From NCBI RefSeq assembly GCF_004116465.1, contig NZ_PDJV01000011.1, positions 24,291 through 88,290 of the forward strand: DNA of 64,000 nucleotides. Direction: 5' to 3'. Shown here piece by piece: positions 51,667-59,733 of this stretch (position 1 is the stretch's first letter; every line of letters starts with the position of its first letter). A program made the translations under genes and the position numbers. This DNA comes from Arcobacter sp. F2176. Lineage in GTDB: Bacteria; Campylobacterota; Campylobacteria; Campylobacterales; Arcobacteraceae. A model generated the notes under the pieces. It saw only the letters and a list, made by a program, of their open reading frames with translations. It made no database searches and was not told where the DNA came from.

Positions 51667-52849
51667 CTAAGCAATTTTATTTAATACGGTTTTTTCTTCA
51701 CTTGTAAAACATTTATGAGGATATTCTACTTGTCGATTTTGAAAAGAAAGAATAGATTTATTTAAAATAACTCCAGAATCAATATTTATAGCTTGTTTAA
51801 TAGTATCATTTTTATACCAAGCTTCTCTTCCTGCTAATACAGTTGGTAAATATACAATTAAAGCTGCTGAAATAGAGCGTGTCGCACTCTCCCAAAGATA
51901 ACTTGGAGTATGATCAACTGCATAATAATCTACACATTTATGTTTAAATATCGGGTTTTTAAATGTAGTTGGTTTTGCAAAATAGAATCCCATTCCTTCA
52001 TCACAACTAACATCTATGATTAAACTATCAGCTTTTAAGCATGAACTCTCTTCTTTAATAATAAAATCAGTAGGATTTGCAGTATCTTGAAAAACACCAT
52101 TTACGATAATATCAGCTTCACTAATTAAGTCTGAAAGTGGACGAATAGAACCATCATGTTCTACTACAACCATCCGCGCTTCATTTTCATCACCTTCTTG
52201 AATTCTTACATAATGGCAGTCAAGTACTTCTTCTCTTACTTCATTATCTGGTCTTTGTACACAAATAGTAATATCTCTAAAACCATGGGCTTTTAGAGCA
52301 TAAATAGCACCACGACTAACAGCACCAAAACCAAATATAACTATTTTACGCTGATTTCCATAATGTCCATCTATGCCTTTTAATTGTAAAGCATGAATAA
52401 CTGCACAATATCCTGCCATCTCATTATTTTTGTAAAAGGTGTGTCGACCAACTTGTCCCTCTTTTGACCAAATAAATATATCTTCAAAGGCAATAAGTGT
52501 TTGTTTGCGTTCTATTGCTATTTGGGTTATCTCTTCTTGTTGTACACAATGTACATATCCCCAAAGTGTTCCACCAATTTTTAGCTCTTCTAAGTCACTT
52601 AAAACAGGTTTATTGATAATGACTGCACCAATATTTGCTAATAGGTTATGTCTTGTATCAATACCCCCCCCCACTTAATGATGCAATTTCTTCATCTGAA
52701 ATACCAAATGGAGATCCATAGCCTTTTTCAAATATTAGTTGTTCTCTTAATTCTTTAGGGATACGCGATAAATGTTTTGGATGTATTGGAAGTCTTCTTT
52801 CATCTATTTTTTTTGAAGTTCCAATAACTCCTACTTTTAAATTATGCAT
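51667..52849 (-). pseudogene. N5-(carboxyethyl)ornithine synthase / alanine-dehydrogenase-like gene, off-frame at a G9 tract
   Basis: Two frames together encode a full protein of about 393 residues. The N-terminal part (52849-52658) starts MHNLKVGVIGTSKKIDERRL and runs into SLSGGGY then a stop. The rest, from 52672 on, reads GGGIDTRHNLLANIGAVII and on to YVHCVQQEEITQIAIERK, VIFGFGAVSRGAIYAL, and IIDVSCDEGMGFYFAKPTTF. The shift lies exactly at nine consecutive G (minus strand); removing one G restores a continuous 1182-base frame. The family makes N-carboxyethyl amino acids or interconverts alanine and pyruvate. Either phase variation or a recent frameshift is indicated. The UPF0316 gene is 27 bases upstream. 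Confidence 0.85.
52664..52672 (-). repeat. Poly-G9 homopolymer (contingency-type tract)
   Basis: Nine consecutive C on the plus strand, G9 in the coding strand of the carboxyethylornithine-synthase-like gene. It is striking in DNA this AT-rich. G8 gives the full-length frame, while G9 as seen gives premature termination four codons into the tract. Confidence 0.9.
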
Positions 52850-52876
52850 GTTTTGATTTCCTTTTAATTTGATTTA

Positions 52877-53440
52877 TTATTTAGTCTTTCTCATATTCCA
52901 AAAACTTCTTTTACTTATAAAGTCTGGACCATCATATACACTTTTTAAATCAGACACAGTATATACAGCCTTATTATCAAGTTTATTTATTAATTGAATA
53001 AGTTCTGGGATATTTCTTCTTTTTTCAACGATAAATAAAACTTCCACAGGTTTGTCTTCCCCCATATCTCCATCTACTGAAACAACTTTAAATCCCTCTT
53101 CTCGTATCTTGTCTGCTAAAATATCACGATTGAAAGAGATACAACGAATAAGTTCTTTACCAATAGCAAATCGATTTTCAATCCACATTCCCACATAAAT
53201 ACCACTAGCAAAACCAGCAGAATAAGCAAAAGCCAAATGCCATTGGTCAAGATGTTTAAAAACTTGACCAGCTGCTATTAACCAAATGATGATTTCAAAA
53301 AAACCAATTGCAGATGCTAATAATTTATAGCCACGAAATATAACAATAGTACGAAATGTTCCTAAAGAAACATCAGCAACCCTAGATAAAAAAATAAGAA
53401 GGGCTAAGACATAAGGGTATTGCGCTATAAATTCAGACAT
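52877..53440 (-). CDS. UPF0316 / DUF2179 membrane protein
   Basis: A 187-residue protein with three to four N-terminal helices (YVLALLIFLSRVADVSLGTF, FFEIIIWLIAAGQVF, FAYSAGFASGIYVGMW). The last 80 residues are a cytosolic DUF2179-like domain (LADKIREEGFKVVSVDGDMG). The family has no assigned function. It is the first gene of a unit with the poly-G-interrupted synthase gene, 27 bases downstream. Confidence 0.85.
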   Translation of the reverse strand: MSEFIAQYPYVLALLIFLSRVADVSLGTFRTIVIFRGYKLLASAIGFFEIIIWLIAAGQVFKHLDQWHLAFAYSAGFASGIYVGMWIENRFAIGKELIRCISFNRDILADKIREEGFKVVSVDGDMGEDKPVEVLFIVEKRRNIPELIQLINKLDNKAVYTVSDLKSVYDGPDFISKRSFWNMRKTK

Positions 53441-53672
53441 TTTTGTCTCTTGTTTTGTTCATTTATTGATTTCCTTTAAGAAATTCTATAGGTATAACTT
53501 TATGAACGATGTATCAGTTTCGAAGATATGTCTATTTTTGTTTTGCTCTGTTTTAGATGTTTAAGAGTTTTAATTTTATACAAGTAACGGGGTATCAAGC
53601 CTAAGAAGCGACTTTCAAATTAGTGTAATACGCGATTATTATTTGAGTCTATCTGAATAAAATCTTTATAGC

Positions 53673-53698
53673 AAGCTCCTTAAGATTTTAAGGGGCTT
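53673..53698. terminator. Hairpin after the dehydrogenase gene
   Basis: AAGCTCCTTAA, loop GATT, TTAAGGGGCTT: an 11-bp stem with one G-T pair, 20 bases beyond the end of the minus-strand dehydrogenase gene. Confidence 0.5.
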
Positions 53699-53717
53699 AT
53701 TAATTGATGGTAGATAA

Positions 53718-54680
53718 TTATTTAGCTAAGTTTTGAGGTTCACCTTTTGCAAAGGCTATAACATTTTCAAAAGCTATTTTAAAATATAGTTCATAACTAT
53801 TTTTTTCAACATATCCAAGGTGTGGAGAACAAAGTACATTTTCTAAACTTAGCAAGGGTTCATTCTCTTTTGTAGCTGGTTCATTTTCATAAACATCTAT
53901 TGCTGCTCTTTTAGAAGGATTGTTTGACATTTCTTCATATAAAGCACCACTTTGTACTAATTGGGCTCGACTAGTATTTACAAATAAAGAGTCAGGTTTC
54001 ATAAGTTCTAAATCGGCTTTTGTAACACACTCTTTTGTATCTTCATTTAGTCGTAAATGTAAAGTAATTATGTCTGATTCCTTAAAAAACTTCTCTTTTG
54101 AAGAAGTTGCCTCAAAGCCATGCTCTTTTGCTAAAATTTGTGACGGTTCTCTTCCTAAAACCAAAATATTCATACCAAAGGCATTTGCATATTTGGCAAT
54201 TTTTTGACCAATTTTCCCATATCCCCAAATACCAAGAGTAAGACCATTTAACGTTCTTCCTAAGCCCAAACTACCAGATTGTTGCCAAATGCCTTGAGAT
54301 AGATTAGAAACATATTCAGGAATATTTCTAGAAGCTGCCATAATCAAACTCCAGCATAACTCAGATGGAGCAATAGGTGAACCAATACCTTCTGCAACTT
54401 CCACATTATATTTTTTGCATAAATCAAGATTGATATGGTTGCTTATTTTTCCAGTTTGACTAATAAGTTTTAGTTTTGGAAGTTTTGATAAAAGTTCTTC
54501 TGTTATAACAGTTCTTTCTCTAATTAAAACTAAAGCATCAAAATCAGCTAACTTGGAAGCTAATTCATCACTATTTGTATAGGTATCATTAAATATTTTC
54601 ACTTCATAATTAGCTAAAAGTTTAAAACAATCAAGATTTTTCACTACATCTTGATAGTCATCTAATATTGCTATTTTCAT
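53718..54680 (-). CDS. D-2-hydroxyacid dehydrogenase family protein
   Basis: A 320-residue NAD-dependent oxidoreductase. Nucleotide-binding motif LGIWGYGKIGQKIAKYANAF (about 149-168), catalytic Arg in DSLFVNTSRAQLVQSGAL, Glu in IDVYENEPA and His in LCSPHLGYVEKN complete the active site. The N-terminal MKIAILDDYQD and the short helices fit the glyoxylate/hydroxypyruvate or phosphoglycerate-like group. The substrate is uncertain. An AAAGGAAATTTA precedes the ATG. It is divergent from the EamA transporter gene. Confidence 0.88.
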   Translation of the reverse strand: MKIAILDDYQDVVKNLDCFKLLANYEVKIFNDTYTNSDELASKLADFDALVLIRERTVITEELLSKLPKLKLISQTGKISNHINLDLCKKYNVEVAEGIGSPIAPSELCWSLIMAASRNIPEYVSNLSQGIWQQSGSLGLGRTLNGLTLGIWGYGKIGQKIAKYANAFGMNILVLGREPSQILAKEHGFEATSSKEKFFKESDIITLHLRLNEDTKECVTKADLELMKPDSLFVNTSRAQLVQSGALYEEMSNNPSKRAAIDVYENEPATKENEPLLSLENVLCSPHLGYVEKNSYELYFKIAFENVIAFAKGEPQNLAK

Positions 54681-54804
54681 TAAATTTCCTTTTATTCCTT
54701 TTGTTCATTGTATTTTAACTAATTCAAATAAAAATCAACATATGTAAAGGACAAAGCATTTTTTTTTGATTATTATTCTAAAATATATTTATTAAAGGAT
54801 TATT

Positions 54805-55686
54805 TTGACAAATCAGATTAAAGCACATATTTTACTTTTGATTGCCACTTTTTTAGTAGCAGGTTCATTTATCGCTTCCCAAAAGCTTTCTGGGGTGATT
54901 GATCCCATATCTCTTACTCTTTGTCGTTTTGTTTTTGCTTCGATTATCTTAGCTCCACTTATTTTAGTAAATGGAAAATATCGAAATAAAGTATTATCAA
55001 CACTTCCAAGGGGTATGATTATTGGATTTTTTTATTCTCTGTATTTTATTGGATTATTCAAAGCTTTAGAGAGTACGACAGCTTTAAATACAGGAACACT
55101 TTTTACTTTGGTACCATTGCTTACTGCTGTATTTGCAATCTTTCTACTTAAACAAAAATTTGGATTAGTGCAGTTTATAACTTATTTTGTAGGTATTCTT
55201 GGAACTTGTATTGTCGTATTTAAGGGAAACTTACAACTATTTTTAAAGTTTGAATTAAATGAAGGTGATATTATATTTTTATTTGCAATCATTTCTATGT
55301 CTTTATACTCTATATCTACAAAGTTTGTACATAAAAAAGGTGATGAACTTATTGTCTTGGTTTTTACAACTTTATTAAGTGGAATCATTTGGATGTCAAT
55401 AGCTTTAGTGCTTATGGATATACCTTTACAATGGGGAAAAATAACTGGGAATTTAGTTTATTATATGCTTTATTTGATTATTGGAGCAACTATATTTACT
55501 GTTTATTTATATCAACAAGCATCAATAAATCTAGGTCCAAAAAAAGTCATGGCTTATGTTTATATAAATCCAGCTTGTATTGCTTTATTGATGTTTATAA
55601 CTCATGGAGAGACTATTGGACTAAAAGTTTTAATTGGTATTTTAATCTCTTCAATAGCCACAATTATCCTTTTATCAAAGGATTAG
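54805..55686 (+). CDS. EamA/DMT-family transporter
   Basis: A 293-residue permease with ten helices in two EamA halves. First half: ATFLVAGSFIASQKLSGVID and LCRFVFASIILAPL. Second half: AIISMSLYSISTKFVHKKGD and MAYVYINPACIALLMF (conserved Asn-Pro). It is a likely exporter of amino acids or related metabolites; its substrate is unknown. The start is TTG with AAAGGA eight bases upstream. Its stop overlaps the stop of the convergent LysR gene by four bases. Confidence 0.85.
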   Translation: MTNQIKAHILLLIATFLVAGSFIASQKLSGVIDPISLTLCRFVFASIILAPLILVNGKYRNKVLSTLPRGMIIGFFYSLYFIGLFKALESTTALNTGTLFTLVPLLTAVFAIFLLKQKFGLVQFITYFVGILGTCIVVFKGNLQLFLKFELNEGDIIFLFAIISMSLYSISTKFVHKKGDELIVLVFTTLLSGIIWMSIALVLMDIPLQWGKITGNLVYYMLYLIIGATIFTVYLYQQASINLGPKKVMAYVYINPACIALLMFITHGETIGLKVLIGILISSIATIILLSKD

Positions 55687-56552
55687 TTTAATCTATCTTT
55701 TAAGTACTCAATGAAAGTTTGAAAGAGAAGATTTTTTTGTTTATCCTTGTGGTAAATCAAATAAAACTCCCTTTTAAACTCAAAGTTTTTTAGTTTTATT
55801 TCAAAGAGTTGTTTGTTTTGAAGTTCATTTTTAACAGCAACTTTTGATATGGCAGTTACACAATCTTTGTTATCAATGAGTATTTTTTTTATCTCTTCAA
55901 AACCATGTAGTTCCATAAATATATTTAGCTTATTTGCATGTTTCCCAAGTTTATGTATTAGTACTTCTCTAGTACCTGAACCAACTTCTCTTAGTATCCA
56001 TTTTTTCTCTATTGTATCTATGTAACTCTCTTTTGGGTAATTTTTATCACTAGTTACAATAATAAGTTCATCATCATATAGTTTTTCTCTTATTATATTT
56101 ATGTGAGTATAATCTGTCTCTATTAATCCTATATCTAATTTAGAATCTAATATTTTTTCTAGTATTTTTGTTGAATTAATAGTCTCAATATCAAATTTTA
56201 CTTCGCTATATAAAGATAAAAAATCATAATAAATATCAGGCATGATATAGTTAGATATGGTTTTACTAGCTGCTATTCTCATATGTCCTGCTAGCTTATC
56301 TTTTTGAAAAATAGTTTGGGCATCTTTTATTGCTAAATAGTGAGGGTAGGTTGTATCTTTAAAAAATCTTCCCCTCTCATTTAGAACTAATTTTTTGCCA
56401 ACTCTATCAAAAAGTTTTTCATTTAATTTATTTTCTAAAGATTTTATAGCTATGGAAATAGCTGATTGGCTTATACCTAACTCTTGGGCTACTTGTGTTA
56501 CTTGTGGATTATCACTTAACTTATAGAAAAAATTTAATTCTTTTAGGGTCAT
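55683..56552 (-). CDS. LysR-family transcriptional regulator
   Basis: A 289-residue regulator. The N-terminal winged helix-turn-helix is FYKLSDNPQVTQVAQELGIS followed by QSAISIAIKSLENKLNEKLF (residues 9-48). The C-terminal effector domain contains WILREVGSGTREVLIHKLGK, typical of CysB/CbbR-like members. It is divergent from the YeiH-type exporter gene, with 102 bases between starts, and is most likely its activator. Confidence 0.93.
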   Translation of the reverse strand: MTLKELNFFYKLSDNPQVTQVAQELGISQSAISIAIKSLENKLNEKLFDRVGKKLVLNERGRFFKDTTYPHYLAIKDAQTIFQKDKLAGHMRIAASKTISNYIMPDIYYDFLSLYSEVKFDIETINSTKILEKILDSKLDIGLIETDYTHINIIREKLYDDELIIVTSDKNYPKESYIDTIEKKWILREVGSGTREVLIHKLGKHANKLNIFMELHGFEEIKKILIDNKDCVTAISKVAVKNELQNKQLFEIKLKNFEFKREFYLIYHKDKQKNLLFQTFIEYLKDRLN

Positions 56553-56654
56553 GATTATTCCTTATTGAAAATATTTATTATTATATTAAAAATAATATAT
56601 TTTACATATTAAAATCACGGTGTTATACTTCAAAAAAATAAATAAGGAACTAAG

Positions 56655-57683
56655 ATGTCTTTTAGTAAACATAATAGAAAAGGAACAATAAATGGAATTA
56701 TTTTTGTTGCCTTATTCTCTTTATTGGCAATATATATTTCAAATCTAGCAATATTTAAAAATATAGGAATAAGCCCATTGATTATAGGTATTGTAATAGG
56801 GATGATATATGCCAATACTATAAAAAGTAAATTCCCTCAAACTTGGAATACAGGTATAAAATTCTCAACAAAAACAATTTTAAGGTTGGGTATTGTTCTT
56901 TATGGTTTTAGATTGACTTTACAAAACTTACAAGATGTAGGTTTACAAGGATTTACAGTAGCAACTTTAGTTGTAAGCCTTACTTTTATAATAGGATATT
57001 TTATTGGTGTAAAAATATTAAAAATGGATAGAGAATTAACTATCTTAATTAGTGCAGGAAGTTCTATATGTGGAGCAGCTGCAGTTTTAGCTACTGAGTC
57101 AGTTTTAAAATCACAAGCTTATAAAAGTGCAATTGCTGTATCAACTGTAGTTATCTTTGGAACTATTGCTATGTTTTTATATCCTTTTATGTACAAAGCA
57201 GGACTTATACCCTTTGATGCAAGTAATATGGGAGTATACATTGGAGGAACACTTCATGAAGTAGCACATGTAGTTGGAGCTGGTAATGGAATCAGTAGTG
57301 CAGTAGCCCAAAATGCTGTTATTGTTAAAATGATAAGAGTTATGTTACTAGCTCCATTTTTGATAATTATATCTATATTTATAATTAAAACTGGAATATC
57401 AAAAAATGAAGAAAAAAAGAAAATAACTATTCCATGGTTTGCAGTTATGTTTATGCTTGTAGTTGTATTTAATTCTTTTGACTTTATTTCTGCAAAAGGT
57501 GTAGATCTTATTAATACTTTTGATACTTTTGCTTTAACTATGGCAATGACTGCTTTAGGTATGGAGACTAGTTTTGATAAGTTTAAAGGCGTGGGATTTA
57601 AACCTATAATTTTAGCAACTATTCTATTTAGTTGGTTAGTTTTAGGAGGTTTTTATATAGTAAAGTTTACTATTGGGTTATAA
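56655..57683 (+). CDS. YeiH/UPF0324 putative sulfate exporter-family protein
   Basis: A 342-residue membrane protein with about ten helices. Signatures: ISPLIIGIVIGMIYANT, ILRLGIVLYGFRLTLQNL, ISAGSSICGAAAVLATESVL and GGTLHEVAHVVGAGNGIS. The family is annotated as putative sulfate or organic-anion exporters, and direct evidence is limited. The adjacent divergent LysR gene mirrors the yeiE-yeiH arrangement of enterobacteria. An AAGGAAC precedes the ATG. Confidence 0.92.
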   Translation: MSFSKHNRKGTINGIIFVALFSLLAIYISNLAIFKNIGISPLIIGIVIGMIYANTIKSKFPQTWNTGIKFSTKTILRLGIVLYGFRLTLQNLQDVGLQGFTVATLVVSLTFIIGYFIGVKILKMDRELTILISAGSSICGAAAVLATESVLKSQAYKSAIAVSTVVIFGTIAMFLYPFMYKAGLIPFDASNMGVYIGGTLHEVAHVVGAGNGISSAVAQNAVIVKMIRVMLLAPFLIIISIFIIKTGISKNEEKKKITIPWFAVMFMLVVVFNSFDFISAKGVDLINTFDTFALTMAMTALGMETSFDKFKGVGFKPIILATILFSWLVLGGFYIVKFTIGL

Positions 57684-57766
57684 TTTTATATTAATTAAAT
57701 AAAAGCACACTTTTTACAAACTTAATTAGTATAATATTTGTTAATTTAATTACAAAAAGAGGGGCT

Positions 57767-59182
57767 ATGCAAACTTTACATAGAATAGAAAAAGATTTTT
57801 TAGGTGAAAAAGAGATTCCTTTAGATAAGTATTATGGAATACAAACATTAAGAGCAAAAGAGAATTTTTATATTACAAAAACAGATATATCATTATTTCC
57901 AAATTTTATAAAATCACTTGCAAGAGTGAAAAAAGCTTGTGCATTAACAAACTTTGAGTTAGGGGACTTATCGGATGCTCAAAGAGATGCAATAGTTCAA
58001 GCTTGTAATGAAATTATTGATGGGAAATTTCATGATCAGTTTATAGTAGATCCAATCCAAGGGGGAGCTGGAACTTCTACAAATATGAATGCAAATGAAG
58101 TAATAGCAAATAGAGCATTAGAAATTATGGGTAAACCAAAAAGTGCATATGAGTTTATTCATCCAAATAATCATATCAATATGAGTCAATCTACAAATGA
58201 TGTATATCCAACAGCTATTAAACTTACACTTCATGAACTAATTTATAAATTAAAAGATTCTTTGAGATTCTTAAGAGATTGTTTTGAAGAAAAATCAGTT
58301 GAATTTAAAGATGTACTTAAAATGGGAAGAACTCAACTTCAAGATGCAGTACCTATGACACTTGGACAAGAGTTTAAAACATATGCAGTTATGATTGATG
58401 AAGATATTTATAGACTAAGAGATGCTCAAACACTTTTAAAAGAAGTAAATCTTGGAGCTACTGCAATTGGTACAGGTATTAACTCAAAAGCTTCATATCA
58501 AAGAAAAGTTATAAGTAATCTAAGAGAAGTAACAGGAGTAGATTATGTAGCTGCTGGAGATTTAATTGAAGCTACTCAAGATACTGGTGCTTTTGTTCAT
58601 ATCTCTGGAATACTAAAAAGAGTTGCAATCAAAGTTTCTAAAATATGTAATGATCTTAGACTATTAAGTTCAGGACCAAGAGCAGGATTCAATGAAATAA
58701 ATCTTCCTCCAATGCAACCAGGAAGTTCTATCATGCCTGGAAAAGTAAATCCAGTTATCCCTGAAGTAGTAAATCAAGTTGCTTTTGAAGTAATAGGTGC
58801 CGATACTACTATTTCTATTGCTTGTGAGGGTGGGCAATTACAGTTGAATGTATTTGAACCGATTATTGCATACAAACTATTTACTTCTATAAATATGATG
58901 AGAAGAGCATTTTATACTTTAGGTGAAAAATGTGTTAAAGGTATAACTGCAAATGAAGAAGTTTGTATGAATAATATATTAAACTCTGTTACTTTAGTAA
59001 CTTGTTTAAATCCAATCTTAGGATATGAAAAAAGTTCTGCAATAGCTAAAGAAGCATTGGCAACTAACAAAAGAGTATATGATCTTATTTTGGAGCAAGA
59101 ATTGTTTACAAAAGAAGAATTAGATGAATTATTAAAACCTGAAAATATGGTAAATAATTTGATGAAGGAAACTACAAAATGA
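57767..59182 (+). CDS. aspA: Aspartate ammonia-lyase
   Basis: A 471-residue enzyme splitting L-aspartate into fumarate and ammonia. Superfamily signature GSSIMPGKVNPVIPEVVNQV (about residues 319-338), with the N-terminal DKYYGIQTLRAKENF and NMSQSTNDVYPTAIKLTL regions intact and the length normal. Its stop overlaps the start of the short asparaginase gene by 4 bases, so asparagine can be taken through aspartate to fumarate, feeding fumarate respiration or carbon metabolism. A good AAAGAGGGG precedes the ATG. Confidence 0.96.
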   Translation: MQTLHRIEKDFLGEKEIPLDKYYGIQTLRAKENFYITKTDISLFPNFIKSLARVKKACALTNFELGDLSDAQRDAIVQACNEIIDGKFHDQFIVDPIQGGAGTSTNMNANEVIANRALEIMGKPKSAYEFIHPNNHINMSQSTNDVYPTAIKLTLHELIYKLKDSLRFLRDCFEEKSVEFKDVLKMGRTQLQDAVPMTLGQEFKTYAVMIDEDIYRLRDAQTLLKEVNLGATAIGTGINSKASYQRKVISNLREVTGVDYVAAGDLIEATQDTGAFVHISGILKRVAIKVSKICNDLRLLSSGPRAGFNEINLPPMQPGSSIMPGKVNPVIPEVVNQVAFEVIGADTTISIACEGGQLQLNVFEPIIAYKLFTSINMMRRAFYTLGEKCVKGITANEEVCMNNILNSVTLVTCLNPILGYEKSSAIAKEALATNKRVYDLILEQELFTKEELDELLKPENMVNNLMKETTK

Positions 59183-59670
59183 CAATTACAGTTTTAAATA
59201 CAGGTGGAACTTTTAACAAAAGATATAACCCTATCAAAGGAGAACTTGAAGTTCCTGCTGATAATGTAGCATTGGACAAGATTATTAAATCTTGTCACAA
59301 TGTGACTTTTGATATTAAAAATTTAGTCTCTAAAGATAGTTTGTATTTTACAGATGAAGATAGAGAGACTATTCTAGAAGAAGTTCAAAATAGTACAAGT
59401 GATAAAATTATAATCATACATGGAACTGATACTGTTGATTTAACTTCAAAATTCTTTGATGGAAAGATTGAAGGAAAAGTAATAGTTTTCACAGGTGCTA
59501 TGGTTCCTATGAGTATTGATGAGGTTGAAGCTACTATGAATTTTTCACAAGCTTTAGGATTCTTAAATGCTGAGGTAAAATCTGGTATTTATATCTCTAT
59601 GCATGGGGTTGTAGTTGAGTACAGTAGACTAAAAAAAGATAGATCTGTAGGACAATTTTTAATTAATTAG
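59179..59670 (+). CDS. Short asparaginase-domain protein
   Basis: A 163-residue protein matching only the N-terminal domain of type I/II asparaginases. The first catalytic Thr is in VLNTGGTFNKRYN (residue about 11), and the second Thr-Asp pair in IIIHGTDTVDLTS is present. The usual C-terminal domain, about 150 residues, is absent. The frame ends cleanly with RSVGQFLIN and no downstream homology is seen, so it looks like a genuine single-domain form rather than a truncation. It is coupled to aspA by a 4-base overlap. Whether it hydrolyses asparagine alone is unproven. Confidence 0.8.
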   Translation: MTITVLNTGGTFNKRYNPIKGELEVPADNVALDKIIKSCHNVTFDIKNLVSKDSLYFTDEDRETILEEVQNSTSDKIIIIHGTDTVDLTSKFFDGKIEGKVIVFTGAMVPMSIDEVEATMNFSQALGFLNAEVKSGIYISMHGVVVEYSRLKKDRSVGQFLIN

Positions 59671-59733
59671 CTATATTTAATAAAGTTTCATTATAATTGT
59701 ATCACTTGAAACAATTATGAAACAGGTAGATAA

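Noticed and set aside
53441..53717. A riboswitch in the leader of the UPF0316 gene
   Set aside because: The leader has a few GC-rich patches, but I could not match any known riboswitch consensus; only the hairpin at its far end is supported.
55389..55691. A 100-residue frame overlapping the EamA transporter
   Set aside because: It is out of frame with a clear ten-helix transporter and is rich in Tyr/Ser/Asn, as expected for a shifted reading.
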